Of a stretch of 64,000 nucleotides of DNA, positions 27,345 to 36,649 are shown one piece after another. Origin of the DNA: Pseudomonas neustonica (lineage in GTDB: Bacteria > Pseudomonadota > Gammaproteobacteria > Pseudomonadales > Pseudomonadaceae); contig NZ_RKKU01000005.1 in assembly GCF_003797945.1 (NCBI RefSeq), forward strand, positions 124,001-188,000, given 5' to 3'. The notes below the pieces were generated by a model. That model saw only the letters and a program-made list of their open reading frames with translations, searched no databases and was not told where the DNA came from. Each line of letters starts with the position of its first letter. The first letter of the stretch is position 1. A program made the position numbers and the translations under genes.

Positions 27345-29698
27345 CAGGCAGTCTCCTGCTCGGTATTAGCCCAGGCCCGCGCCGCATTCACCGCGTTGAG
27401 CATGCGCTCTGGTGTCGCCGGGGTATCCAGCGGCGGACTGTAGCGGTAATCGGTGAGGCTGGCGACCGCATCACGCAGCGCGCTCCACACCGCAATGCCG
27501 AGCATCAACGGCGGCTCACCCACGGCCTTGGAACGGAACACTGTGGCTTCGCGGTTGGGGCTGGCCGCCAGCAGGTTCACCCGCAGATCGGGCGGCGTAT
27601 CGGATACGGCCGGAATCTTGTAGGTGGCCGGTCCGGTGGTCATCAGGCGACCCTTATCGTTATAGACCAGCTCTTCGGTGGTCAGCCAACCCATGCCCTG
27701 CACAAAGCCGCCCTCAATCTGGCCAATGTCGATGGCCGGGTTCAGCGACTGACCGACGTCGTGCAGGATATCGGTACGCATAACCCGGTATTCCCCGGTA
27801 AGGGTGTCCAGCACTACCTCGGAGCACGCGGCGCCATTGGCGTAGTAGAGGAAGGGATGGCCCTTGCCGGTGGCAAAATCGTAATGAATCTTGGGCGTGG
27901 CGTAGAAGCCGCTGGACGACAAAGACACGCGGTTCATATACGCCTTTTGCACAAACTCGGCCCAATCCAGACGCGCCTCGCCAGCGACCACCTGATTGTT
28001 CTCGAACCGCACCTCTTCGGCCTTGCAGCCATACTGCTCGGCGGCAAAGGCAACCAGCCCGGCTTTGATCTTCTCGCAGGCATCCAGCGCCGCCATACCG
28101 TTCAGGTCGGAGCCGGAAGACGCAGCGGTCGGCGAGGTGTTGGGCACCTTGTCGGTACGCGTGGCCGATACCTTGACCTTGTCGACATCCACCTGGAAGG
28201 CCGCCGCCACTACCTGCGCGATCTTGATATACAGGCCCTGACCCATCTCGGTGCCGCCATGGTTCACATGCAGGCTGCCGTCGGTGTAGATCAACACCAA
28301 AGCGCCGGCCTGGTTCAAGTGCTTGGCGGTAAAGGAGATACCGAACTTGACCGGCGTCAGCGCCAGCCCACGCTTGAGGATCGGGCTTTGCTGGTTGAAG
28401 GCGGTGATTTCGTCGCGCCGTGTGCGGTAATCCGAGCTGGCTTCCAGCTGCGCGACCAGCTCCGGCAGAATGTGCTGCTCGACCACCTGACCGTAGTGCG
28501 TGGTGTCGCGGCCGGGGCGATAGAGGTTGTGCTTGCGCACGTCCAGCGGGTCGAGCTGCAGGTGACGGGCGATATCATCCACGGCCTGCTCGATTACCAT
28601 CATGCCCTGCGGACCACCGAAACCACGGAAGGCGGTATTCGAGACCGTGTGGGTTTTGCAGCAATGCCCGGTCACCCGTGCCTGGTCCAGAAAGTAGCTG
28701 TTGTCCGAGTGGAACATGGCGCGCTCGACAATGGCGTTGGACAGATCCGGCGAAAAGCCGCAGCGGCCCGCCACCATGATCTCGGCGCCCTGAATCAGAC
28801 CCTGATCGTCAAAACCGATGTCGTAGGTATTGAAAAAGTCGTGACGCTTGCCGGTCTGCACCATGTCATCCGGGCGGGACAGGCGATACTTGATCGGCTT
28901 GCCGGTCACCTGTGCCAGCAAGGCGGCCACGCAACCGAGCGCAGCTGCCTGGGTTTCCTTGCCACCAAAGCCGCCACCCATGCGGCGGACTTCAGCCTGC
29001 ACCGCATGAATCGGCAGGCCCAATACCTCGGCAACCAGTTTCTGTACTTCTGAAGGATGCTGGCTGGAGGTGTGCACAAACATGCCACCGTCCTCCAGCG
29101 GCTCGACCATCGCCACCTGTCCCTCCAGATAAAAGTGCTCCTGACCACCCACGTTGATCTCACCCTTGAGACGGTGAGGTGCCGAGGCCAGCGCCTTGTC
29201 CGGGTCGCCGCGCTGCTGGGTATGACTGGGGCGCACAAAGAAGGATGTATCCAAGGCTTCCTGCGTACTGAGCACCGCATGCAGTGGCTCATACTCGACC
29301 TTGGCCAGTCGCGCCGCCTTGCGGGCAGCGGTATGGCTGGTCGCCGCCACGGCAAAGATCGGCTGACCAATATGCTCGACCAGCTCACTGGCCAGGACCG
29401 GGTCGCCGGGGAAAACCGGGCCGATATCGGTATGGCCGGGCACATCGGCGAGGGTGATCACCGCCACCACGCCGGGATAGGCGCGTACCGCGCTCAGATC
29501 CATGCTGGTGATACGCGCGTGCGCCTCTTCGCTGTGGCCGACCGCCGCGTGCAACAGACCTTCCGGCTCACGCAGATCATCGATATAGCGTGCCTGACCA
29601 CGCACGTGTAGCCAGGCGCTGTCGTGCAGCGCGCTCTGGCCAGCAATGCCGACGGCCTGGCCGCTCTGGCGGGAAATGTCGCGGGGGAGTTTACGCAT
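27344..29698 (-). CDS. xdhB: Xanthine dehydrogenase, molybdopterin-binding subunit
   Basis: A 784-residue large subunit of xanthine dehydrogenase, which hydroxylates hypoxanthine and xanthine to urate. Mo-pterin contacts seen: GGGFGGKETQ, AFRGFGGPQGM, and the catalytic Glu region GEPPLMLGIAVWSAL near the C-terminus. Length fits the bacterial two-subunit enzyme. It overlaps xdhA by 8 bases. Confidence 0.95.
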   Translation of the reverse strand: MRKLPRDISRQSGQAVGIAGQSALHDSAWLHVRGQARYIDDLREPEGLLHAAVGHSEEAHARITSMDLSAVRAYPGVVAVITLADVPGHTDIGPVFPGDPVLASELVEHIGQPIFAVAATSHTAARKAARLAKVEYEPLHAVLSTQEALDTSFFVRPSHTQQRGDPDKALASAPHRLKGEINVGGQEHFYLEGQVAMVEPLEDGGMFVHTSSQHPSEVQKLVAEVLGLPIHAVQAEVRRMGGGFGGKETQAAALGCVAALLAQVTGKPIKYRLSRPDDMVQTGKRHDFFNTYDIGFDDQGLIQGAEIMVAGRCGFSPDLSNAIVERAMFHSDNSYFLDQARVTGHCCKTHTVSNTAFRGFGGPQGMMVIEQAVDDIARHLQLDPLDVRKHNLYRPGRDTTHYGQVVEQHILPELVAQLEASSDYRTRRDEITAFNQQSPILKRGLALTPVKFGISFTAKHLNQAGALVLIYTDGSLHVNHGGTEMGQGLYIKIAQVVAAAFQVDVDKVKVSATRTDKVPNTSPTAASSGSDLNGMAALDACEKIKAGLVAFAAEQYGCKAEEVRFENNQVVAGEARLDWAEFVQKAYMNRVSLSSSGFYATPKIHYDFATGKGHPFLYYANGAACSEVVLDTLTGEYRVMRTDILHDVGQSLNPAIDIGQIEGGFVQGMGWLTTEELVYNDKGRLMTTGPATYKIPAVSDTPPDLRVNLLAASPNREATVFRSKAVGEPPLMLGIAVWSALRDAVASLTDYRYSPPLDTPATPERMLNAVNAARAWANTEQETA

Positions 29699-31178
29699 AG
29701 TCGGTCACCGTCAGTGCAGCGCCGCCAGTGTGGGCAGCGCGGTGTTCGTAAAGCGCGCGGCGCAGCAGGTTACCAGCCACCTCAAGGCGGTAGGCAGCCG
29801 AAGCACGCACGTCAGACATGGGTTTGAAGTCCTGCGTCAGCGCAGCAGCGGCAGCCGCCACCGCAGACTCATCAAAGGCCTGGCCACGCAGCGCGGTCTC
29901 CGCTGCCAGCGCACGCTTGGGAATACCCGCCATACCGCCATAGGCCAAACGGCAGTCTTCAATATTGTCACCATTAAAGCGCAGCCAGAAAGCCGCCAGC
30001 ACGGCAGAAATATCATCGTCCAAACGCTTGGAAATCTTGTAGATGAACAAACGCTCGTTCGCCGCCGGCTTGGCAATTCGCACCGCGCGGATAAACTCAC
30101 CCGGCTGCAGCACGGTTTTCTTGTAATCGAGGAAGTAATCCTGCAACGCCAGCCAGCGGGTGCCTTGCTGACTATCGAGCTGAATTTCAGCACCTAGCGC
30201 AATCAGCGGCGGCGGCATGTCACCAATCGGCGAAGCATTGCCTATATTGCCGCCCAGCGTCGCGCGGTTGCGAATCTGCAGCGAGCCCAGACGTTCCAGC
30301 ATAGGCGTAAACGCGGGCCAGTATTGATCCAGTATCGGGCCGAACTGGGCGTAGGTCAGCGCGGACCCTATGGTCAGGTTTTCATCATCCTGCTCCAGCT
30401 CGCGCAGCTCCGCGACCTGCTCAACCGAAATCAACTGCGGCAGGGTTTTCAGCTGCTGGGTGATCTCCAGCGCCAGGTCGGTACTACCTGCGACCAGCCG
30501 CGCCTGCGGCTGGTCGGCCAGCGCCTCGCGCAGCGCCGCGAGCGATAGCGGCGCAGTAAAACGGTTGCCTGCTTCATCCTGCAGCACGGCGGCCTGAGCT
30601 CGGGCCTGCTTGAACTCGCGACTCGGCTGCGGACTGAACAACGCGTTGCCATCCCATTGCTGCACGCTATCGACAATACTGCGCGCGCCCGCTTCCACGA
30701 TGGGGCGATAACCGGTGCAGCGGCACAGATTGCCGGCCAACGCTTCCATCAACTGATGCGCATTGGCATGTTGCCCGGCACTCGCCACCTGCTGATGCAA
30801 GCCAACCAGCGACATTACGATGCCCGGCGTACAAAAGCCGCACTGCGAGCCATTGCACTCGACCATCGCCGTTTGCACCGGGTGCGCCGGTTCGCGCTGC
30901 AGCGCATCAACGGTAATCAGGTGCTTGCCGTGCAATGCGCCGACCAGGCCAATACAGCTGTTCATGGCCACGTAATGCCACTGATCGTGCTGGTCCAGAC
31001 TACCCAGCAACACGGTGCAGGCACCACAATCACCCGATGCGCAGCCTTCTTTTGTACCACTAAGCCGCATTTTGGTGCGCAGCCAGTCTAAAATGCTCAA
31101 GTTTGGGTCAGTCTGGTCAAGTTTTTGCGGCTGCCCATTTAAATAAAACTCAATCACTGTCGTCTCCGCGCTATCCAC
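29691..31178 (-). CDS. xdhA: Xanthine dehydrogenase, FeS/FAD subunit
   Basis: A 495-residue small subunit carrying electrons from Mo to NAD. Two [2Fe-2S] clusters: plant-type CASGDCGAC in the N-terminal ferredoxin domain, and C-x2-C / CRCTGYR in the next. The FAD domain follows (NIGNASPIGDMPPPLIALGA). First gene of the seven-gene operon; a RutR-like operator and candidate sigma-54 element lie 73-97 bases upstream. Confidence 0.95.
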   Translation of the reverse strand: MDSAETTVIEFYLNGQPQKLDQTDPNLSILDWLRTKMRLSGTKEGCASGDCGACTVLLGSLDQHDQWHYVAMNSCIGLVGALHGKHLITVDALQREPAHPVQTAMVECNGSQCGFCTPGIVMSLVGLHQQVASAGQHANAHQLMEALAGNLCRCTGYRPIVEAGARSIVDSVQQWDGNALFSPQPSREFKQARAQAAVLQDEAGNRFTAPLSLAALREALADQPQARLVAGSTDLALEITQQLKTLPQLISVEQVAELRELEQDDENLTIGSALTYAQFGPILDQYWPAFTPMLERLGSLQIRNRATLGGNIGNASPIGDMPPPLIALGAEIQLDSQQGTRWLALQDYFLDYKKTVLQPGEFIRAVRIAKPAANERLFIYKISKRLDDDISAVLAAFWLRFNGDNIEDCRLAYGGMAGIPKRALAAETALRGQAFDESAVAAAAAALTQDFKPMSDVRASAAYRLEVAGNLLRRALYEHRAAHTGGAALTVTDYA

Positions 31179-31250
31179 TATTCGCCGGTTTCCGGCGGGA
31201 GGTCTGCCACAGTGCAGTTATAGGCGCTGTGCAGGCTGTACGTTGGTATT

Positions 31251-31266
31251 TGCAAAAACTTGACCA
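31251..31266 (-). promoter_or_regulatory. Candidate sigma-54 promoter of xdhA
   Basis: Read leftward: TGGTCAAGTTTTTGCA, with GG and GC exactly 10 bases apart and a good TTTGCA -12 box; the -24 box is degenerate. It overlaps the RutR-like operator at 31260-31275. Weaker than the other sigma-54 promoters here. Confidence 0.4.
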
Positions 31267-31275
31267 ACTAGTCTG
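31260..31275. promoter_or_regulatory. RutR-like operator, site A
   Basis: TTGACCA-AC-TAGTCTG between the divergent xdhA and ABC-transporter operons. The left arm is identical to the RutR consensus half-site. Confidence 0.65.
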
Positions 31276-31304
31276 AAAATAAGATTTTAATATTTTTAGG
31301 CTTT

Positions 31305-31320
31305 TGGCAAGCAAATTGCT
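31305..31320 (+). promoter_or_regulatory. Sigma-54 promoter of the nucleoside-type ABC operon
   Basis: TGGCAAGCAAATTGCT: -24 GG and -12 GC separated by 10 bases. It lies 53 bases before the ATPase start, with operator B beginning 15 bases after the GC. Confidence 0.75.
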
Positions 31321-31333
31321 CGCAGACAAAATG

Positions 31334-31349
31334 TTGATTGAATGGTCAG
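31334..31349. promoter_or_regulatory. RutR-like operator, site B
   Basis: TTGATTG-AA-TGGTCAG, positioned at the expected sigma-54 transcription start of the ABC operon. Confidence 0.7.
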
Positions 31350-31372
31350 TTTATTTTAATTGAGGATGCTGG

Positions 31373-32926
31373 ATGGCAACCGCAGAACGCTTGAGACTAG
31401 AAAACATCGTTAAAGAGTATCCCGGCTGTCGGGCGAACGACGGTGTTCATCTTTCAGTCCAGGCCGGTGAAATACACGCCCTACTGGGTGAGAACGGCGC
31501 GGGCAAGAGCACCCTGATGAAAATCATCTATGGGGTAATTCAGCCAGACGCTGGCACCCTTACCTGGAACGGACACCCGCTTACCTTGCAAGGTCCGGCC
31601 CATGCGCGCGAACTGGGCATCGGTATGGTGTTCCAGCATTTCTCGCTGTTCGAGACCCTGACCGTTGCCGAGAACATTGCACTCAGCCTGCCAGCCGCCC
31701 AGGCCCGTGACCGCAGCAAACTCGATACACGCATTCGCGAGGTCTCTGAACACTACGGCATGGCGCTGGACCCACGGCGTTTCGTCAACACCCTTTCCAT
31801 CGGCGAGCGCCAACGCGTCGAAATCGTACGCTGCCTTATTCAGGATAGCTCGTTATTGATTCTCGACGAGCCAACCTCGGTGCTGACGCCGCAGGAAGTG
31901 CAGGTACTGTTCCGCACCCTGCGTCAGCTATCAAAGGAAGGCTGCAGCATTCTGTTCATCAGCCACAAACTGCAGGAAGTGCGCGATCTGTGTCACCGCG
32001 CGACCGTGTTGCGTCAGGGCCGGGTGACCGGCGAATGCAATCCGGGCGAGATCACCACCGACGATATCGCGCGCATGATGGTCGGCAACGAAACCCCGCT
32101 ATCGACTCAGGTTGATCCCAGCGAACCGGGCGAGCTGTTACTGCAGACCAACAACCTCAATTATCAGACCCGCGACCCCTTCGGCACCAGCCTGCAGGAT
32201 ATCTGCATGTCGCTGCGCGCCGGGGAGATCGTCGGCATTGCCGGTGTTGCCGGTAACGGTCAGGACGAACTGCTGCGGGCGCTGTCGGGCGAAGCCAAGG
32301 TCAACAACGATAGCCTGCAGCTCAGCGGCATGAGCATCGGTGACAGTGGTCCCGCCGTACGCCGTAAGCTGGGCGTAGCCGTAGTACCGGAAGAACGACT
32401 GGGCCGCGGTGCCGTGCCGTCTATGTCACTGGTCGACAACAGCCTGCTGACCGCGTACGGCCAGGGCATGATCAGTAAGGGCTGGGTCGGCCTGGGCAAG
32501 GTGAGGGACTACGCCGGCCGAGTCGTAGAGCAGTTTGGCGTGCGCGCTGCCGGCATCGACAGTGCTGCTACCAGCCTGTCTGGCGGTAACCTGCAAAAAT
32601 TCATTATCGGTCGCGAGGCCCTGCAACAGCCCAAGCTACTGGTCGCCTCACATCCGACCTGGGGCGTCGACGTTGGCTCCGCCGTGGCGATTCATGAAGC
32701 CTTGGTCAAATTACGCGACGAAGGCGCGGCCGTGCTGCTGATCTCCGAAGACCTGGACGAACTCTTTCAACTCTGTGGCCGCATGGGCGCGATCTGCGCC
32801 GGCAAGCTCTCACCCTTGGTGCCCACCAGCGAACTAAGCATTGAAAAGCTGGGCCAGTGGATGGCGGGCGACTTCCCCACTGCTGCAACCAATACCACTA
32901 CGGAGACCAAACATGCTGTCGCTTGA
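31373..32926 (+). CDS. Nucleoside/purine-type ABC transporter ATPase (two ABC domains)
   Basis: A 517-residue fused ATPase of the BMP/nucleoside (YufO-like) and sugar-type class. The first domain has Walker A GENGAGKST, signature LSIGERQRVEI and Walker B LLILDEPTSVLTP. The second domain is degenerate (GVAGNGQDEL, and ASHPTWGVD where DEPT would be). It energises uptake with the two permeases that follow. GAGGA at 31362-31366 precedes the start. In context, the substrate is likely a nucleoside or purine base. Confidence 0.92.
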   Translation: MATAERLRLENIVKEYPGCRANDGVHLSVQAGEIHALLGENGAGKSTLMKIIYGVIQPDAGTLTWNGHPLTLQGPAHARELGIGMVFQHFSLFETLTVAENIALSLPAAQARDRSKLDTRIREVSEHYGMALDPRRFVNTLSIGERQRVEIVRCLIQDSSLLILDEPTSVLTPQEVQVLFRTLRQLSKEGCSILFISHKLQEVRDLCHRATVLRQGRVTGECNPGEITTDDIARMMVGNETPLSTQVDPSEPGELLLQTNNLNYQTRDPFGTSLQDICMSLRAGEIVGIAGVAGNGQDELLRALSGEAKVNNDSLQLSGMSIGDSGPAVRRKLGVAVVPEERLGRGAVPSMSLVDNSLLTAYGQGMISKGWVGLGKVRDYAGRVVEQFGVRAAGIDSAATSLSGGNLQKFIIGREALQQPKLLVASHPTWGVDVGSAVAIHEALVKLRDEGAAVLLISEDLDELFQLCGRMGAICAGKLSPLVPTSELSIEKLGQWMAGDFPTAATNTTTETKHAVA

Positions 32927-33995
32927 GCGTCGCGCCGTCGACTCCCGCGCCATGCAATGGGCTTCTCCACTGCTGGCACTGTTACTGACCGTCATTACCG
33001 GACTGTTCCTGTTTATGGCGCTCGGCAAAGACCCGATTGAAGGCTTGACCTTCTTCTTTCTGATTCCCCTTAGCGATGCCCAGGGCTGGGCCGAGCTGGG
33101 ACTGAAAATGGCGCCACTGCTACTTTGTGCTGCTGGCCTGACCATCTGTTACCGCGCCAAGATCTGGAATATCGGCGCTGAGGGCCACTTCCTCATGGGC
33201 TCCCTGTGGGCCAGTGCGGCAGCTCTTTATCTGAGTGAGCAAACCGGTTTCTGGGTGCTACCCGTAGTACTACTGGCGGGTATTATCGCGGGTGCGCTCT
33301 GGGCCTTGCTGGCCGGGGTATTGAAGACGCAGTTCCACTGCAACGAAATCCTCACCACCATCATGCTCAACTACATTGCCCTGAACCTGCTGCTGTTCGC
33401 GGTTCACGGTCCGTTGAAAGACCCTTACGGCTTTGGCTTTCCGCAGTCGGAAATGTTTGCCGCCGCCGCGCTGCTGCCCAAACTGATTCCCGATACCCGT
33501 CTGCATATAGGTCTGCTATTTGCGTTACTTGCCGCCGTCGCAGTCGGCGTGCTCTTTGCGCGCACCTTTATCGGCTTTCAACTCAAGGTGCTGGGACAGG
33601 ATGAACGCGCCGCCGCCTTTGCCGGCTTTCCGGCCAAGCGCCTAACTCTGCTGGCTTTCATCCTGGCCGGCGGCCTGGCTGGACTGGCGGGCGCCAGTGA
33701 AGTAACCGGCCCACTGGGGCAACTGGTACCGCAGGTGTCGCCGGGTTATGGCTACACCGCGATCATTGTCGTTTTTCTGGGCCGCATGCAGGCCGTCGGC
33801 ATCATCCTGGCTGCCGCACTGCTGGCACTGACCTTCATGGGCGGCGAGATGCTGCAGATCGCCATGAATATGCCCAAGGCCATTACCGGGCTGTTCCAGG
33901 GGTTGCTGCTGTTCTATCTGCTGACCTGTGACGCCTTTATTCACTACCGCATTCGTTTCCGCCGCGCCCCCGCGGCCAGCGCCGGGGAGGCTTGA
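32913..33995 (+). CDS. Nucleoside-type ABC transporter permease 1
   Basis: A 360-residue integral membrane permease of the BPD_transp_2 (YufP-like) type, with segments KIWNIGAEGHFLMGSLWAS and NEILTTIMLNYIALNLLLF conserved in nucleoside importers. The start at 32913 overlaps the ATPase gene by 14 bases; earlier in-frame ATG at 32841 lies deep in that gene and lacks a ribosome site. Confidence 0.92.
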   Translation: MLSLERRAVDSRAMQWASPLLALLLTVITGLFLFMALGKDPIEGLTFFFLIPLSDAQGWAELGLKMAPLLLCAAGLTICYRAKIWNIGAEGHFLMGSLWASAAALYLSEQTGFWVLPVVLLAGIIAGALWALLAGVLKTQFHCNEILTTIMLNYIALNLLLFAVHGPLKDPYGFGFPQSEMFAAAALLPKLIPDTRLHIGLLFALLAAVAVGVLFARTFIGFQLKVLGQDERAAAFAGFPAKRLTLLAFILAGGLAGLAGASEVTGPLGQLVPQVSPGYGYTAIIVVFLGRMQAVGIILAAALLALTFMGGEMLQIAMNMPKAITGLFQGLLLFYLLTCDAFIHYRIRFRRAPAASAGEA

Positions 33996-33996
33996 G

Positions 33997-34923
33997 ATGG
34001 ACGCCGTATTGATTACCAACGTATTAGCCGCCACCGTGATTGCCGGCACCCCGTTATTGCTGGTCGCCCTCGGCGAACTGGTCTGCGAGCGCTCCGGCGT
34101 ACTCAATCTGGGCCAGGAAGGCATGATGCTGATGGGCGCCGTGATTGGCTTCATGGCAGCCGTAACCACCGGCAGCCTGGCCATTGGTGTGCTCGCGGCC
34201 ATGCTCGGCGGCGTGATGATGTCCATGCTGTTCGCACTGATGGCCGTCACTCTGGCGGCCAACCAGTATGCCGCAGGTCTCGCGCTCACTATCTTTGGCG
34301 TGGGCCTCAGCTCCTTTGTCGGCAGCGGCTACGTTGGCCAGGCCATTGACGGCTTCGACAAGATCGCCATTCCACTGCTCTCCGACATTCCGGTAATCGG
34401 CCAGGTGCTATTCACCCAGGACGCGCTGGTCTACCTGTCGCTGGTGCTCTTCGTAGTGGTTTATTGCTTCCTGCGCTACAGCCGCAGCGGATTGATTCTG
34501 CGGGCGGTGGGCGAGTCACCCGAGGCAGCCAATGCCAACGGCCTGAAAGTGCTTAAGGTGCGCTATCTGGCGGTGGCCTTTGGCGGCGCCATGGCGGGCC
34601 TGGCGGGCGCCTACCTGTCACTGGCGTACACCCCGATGTGGACCGAAAACATGACCGCCGGGCGCGGCTGGATCGCGCTGGCACTGGTGGTCTTTGCCAC
34701 CTGGAAACCCGAACGCGTGTTGCTGGGAGCCTATCTGTTTGGCGCCGCCAGCATCCTGCATTTGGTACTACAGGGCCTTGGCTGGCAGAGCTCAACCGAG
34801 CTGCTGGCGATGCTGCCCTATGTAGTCACTATTTTGGTGCTTGTGCTGCTGTCCTGGAATCCCACCCGGACACGGCTCAACACACCGCTATCAATCGGCC
34901 AACCTTATAGGCCGAGTAAATAA
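33997..34923 (+). CDS. Nucleoside-type ABC transporter permease 2
   Basis: A 308-residue permease of the YufQ-like class, with ERSGVLNLGQEGMMLMGAV and RAVGESPEAANANGL motifs. GGGGAGG at 33984-33990 selects the 33997 start, 1 base after the previous stop. Pairs with permease 1 to form the channel. No BMP-type binding-protein gene is found in this operon. Confidence 0.92.
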   Translation: MDAVLITNVLAATVIAGTPLLLVALGELVCERSGVLNLGQEGMMLMGAVIGFMAAVTTGSLAIGVLAAMLGGVMMSMLFALMAVTLAANQYAAGLALTIFGVGLSSFVGSGYVGQAIDGFDKIAIPLLSDIPVIGQVLFTQDALVYLSLVLFVVVYCFLRYSRSGLILRAVGESPEAANANGLKVLKVRYLAVAFGGAMAGLAGAYLSLAYTPMWTENMTAGRGWIALALVVFATWKPERVLLGAYLFGAASILHLVLQGLGWQSSTELLAMLPYVVTILVLVLLSWNPTRTRLNTPLSIGQPYRPSK

Positions 34924-34977
34924 CTTGTCACCCACTATGCCAATCAAAACTAAAACTGAGATTCTTAGGAGCACCAT

Positions 34978-35736
34978 ATGAGCACAATGCAAAAAACGCT
35001 GATCGCGGCCTGCATGGCAGCCGCATTCGTACCCGCAGCACACGCCGAGAAGTACTTCTCCGACTCCAGCCTGTCGATCCTGTACAGCGATGATTACCAA
35101 GCCTTCGGTCCCGGCAAACGCAGCGATACCTACTTCACCTTCGAGAACGCGACCGGTCACAACTGGGGCAGCACCTTCTTCTTCTTTGACCGCAATCAGG
35201 GCCACGGCAAAAACGCCGACTCCGATGACCTGTACGGCGAATTTGCGCCTGATCTGAGCTTGGGCTGGCTGACCGATAGCGACCTGAGCATGGCCGGCGG
35301 CCTGATCAAGGACTTCACCCTGTCCGCTCAGTACGAAAACGGCGGCGGCACCGACGTCAATAACTTTATGGTTGGCCCAGGTATCGTCTGGAATATGCCC
35401 GGCTTCCAGTACTTCAAGACCAACTTCTATCGCGTCTGGAACAGCGAAACCGATGATGACTATCAGACCACTGTGGTCTGGGGCATGCCCATGGAATTCG
35501 GTCCTAACCGTATTCTGTTCGACGGTTACATCGACTGGTCCAGTGCTGCTGACGACCACAAGTCCGACTTCCACTTCAACCCGCAGCTGAAGCTGGATAT
35601 CGGTAACTACTTCAATGCGCCCAAGGTGCTGTACGCCGGTATCGAGTATTCCTACTGGAACAACAAGTACGGCTTGAACGATGATGTCATGGACACCGAA
35701 AGCGCCGTCAGTGCGCTGGTGAAATGGCACTTCTGA
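34978..35736 (+). CDS. Tsx-like outer-membrane nucleoside channel
   Basis: A 252-residue outer-membrane beta-barrel with a 23-residue signal ending AHA. Alternating aromatic strands (YTFENATGHNWGSTFFFFD-like segment) and the C-terminal ALVKWHF with terminal Phe are typical of Tsx/OmpK channels. AGGAG lies 6 bases before the start, 54 bases after permease 2. Likely lets nucleosides or purines through the outer membrane for the ABC importer. Confidence 0.87.
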   Translation: MSTMQKTLIAACMAAAFVPAAHAEKYFSDSSLSILYSDDYQAFGPGKRSDTYFTFENATGHNWGSTFFFFDRNQGHGKNADSDDLYGEFAPDLSLGWLTDSDLSMAGGLIKDFTLSAQYENGGGTDVNNFMVGPGIVWNMPGFQYFKTNFYRVWNSETDDDYQTTVVWGMPMEFGPNRILFDGYIDWSSAADDHKSDFHFNPQLKLDIGNYFNAPKVLYAGIEYSYWNNKYGLNDDVMDTESAVSALVKWHF

Positions 35737-35747
35737 TTGACCGCGAG

Positions 35748-35765
35748 GCCCGGCGCAAGCCGGGC
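35748..35765 (+). terminator. GCAA-tetraloop hairpin after tsx-like gene
   Basis: Perfect stem GCCCGGC / GCCGGGC with a GCAA tetraloop, 12 bases after the stop. There is no T run, so partial read-through to the regulator is possible. Confidence 0.5.
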
Positions 35766-35782
35766 ATTCGCTCCCAGTAGCG

Positions 35783-35826
35783 GCTTTTTGAAAAGCGAAA
35801 GAACGGCAGGTCACTTTTCAAAAAGC
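35783..35826. repeat. 13-bp inverted repeat upstream of RutR-like gene
   Basis: Perfect arms GCTTTTTGAAAAG / CTTTTCAAAAAGC with an 18-base loop, 31 bases before the RutR-like start. Possible attenuator, terminator or operator; it does not resemble the TGGTCAG sites. Confidence 0.6.
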
Positions 35827-35856
35827 AGGTACACCCTTGTACGGAAGATACGCCCG

Positions 35857-36510
35857 ATGACAACCGCCCCTGCAAAAACCAAAACCTACCGGCCTGGACG
35901 CATTCGAGAACGCAACCACGAGTTGATTCTGGCCGCAGCGGAGCAGGAATTTGCCCTGCACGGTTTTCGTGGCGCCACCATCCAGAACATTGCCGAACGA
36001 GCTGAACTACCTAAATCGAACGTGCTGTACTACTTCAGCAACAAGAAGAAGATATATGCCGCCATGTTCGACGACATTCTCTCGCGTTGGAATACGCTAT
36101 TTTCCAGCGTGCAGCCTGAAGACGATCCGGCCGAAGCCCTGGCTGCCTTTATTCGCACCAAGATGGAAACCTCACGCACCCACCCCCTGGCCTCACGGCT
36201 ATTCGCCATGGAGATCATTCAGGGCGCGCCTTACCTGATGCCACACCTGCGCACCAATATGCGTGACTGGGTACGCGGCCGTGCCGGCGTATTACAGCAA
36301 TGGATCGATGAGGGGCGCATGGCCGCGGTCGATCCGGTGCAGCTGATCTTTCTGATCTGGTCTTCAACCCAGCACTACGCCGACTTTCAGGTGCAGATCC
36401 TGATGGTCGAAAACAAGGCCGAATACGAGCAAAAGGACTTTGACCACGCCGCCGACTTTCTAACTGATGTTATCCTGCGCGGGTGCGGCCTTGAGGCCCC
36501 TAAAAAATAA
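35857..36510 (+). CDS. RutR-like TetR-family regulator
   Basis: A 217-residue TetR regulator closely patterned on E. coli RutR. The helix-turn-helix is at about 38-60 (IQNIAERAELPKSNVLYYFS). The RutR-type C-terminal domain shows HPLASRLFAMEIIQGAPYLM and LIFLIWSSTQHYADF, both nearly matching RutR. RutR binds TTGACCA-N2-TGGTCAA and responds to uracil/thymine. Ten such sites occur in this window, mostly before purine genes, so this protein is the likely cognate factor; its ligand here is probably a purine-related base (inferred). GGAAG selects 35857 among in-frame starts. Confidence 0.9.
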   Translation: MTTAPAKTKTYRPGRIRERNHELILAAAEQEFALHGFRGATIQNIAERAELPKSNVLYYFSNKKKIYAAMFDDILSRWNTLFSSVQPEDDPAEALAAFIRTKMETSRTHPLASRLFAMEIIQGAPYLMPHLRTNMRDWVRGRAGVLQQWIDEGRMAAVDPVQLIFLIWSSTQHYADFQVQILMVENKAEYEQKDFDHAADFLTDVILRGCGLEAPKK

Positions 36511-36649
36511 CCTGAAGGTGTTTGCTTGCCTGCTAATGGCCGAGCCCCAGGCTCTGCCAAAAACAGTGACCAGTTCACGCCAACTCAACCCATAGTCTTA
36601 CAGCCGGACAGCCCCTGAGCCCGCCGTGCTCCTGACCGCCGAGGTACAG

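Noticed and set aside
27761-29053. Long open frame of 430 codons on the + strand opposite xdhB
   Set aside because: It lies entirely antisense to a well-supported xdhB and has no recognisable domain; GC-rich codon patterns make such mirror frames common.
34891-35814. 307-codon frame on the - strand opposite the Tsx-like gene
   Set aside because: Antisense to a clear outer-membrane protein gene; no motif and no ribosome site.
36566-36572. GTGACCA half-site before the deaminase at 36650
   Set aside because: No matching second half-site and no sigma-54 box; too weak to list with the ten operators.
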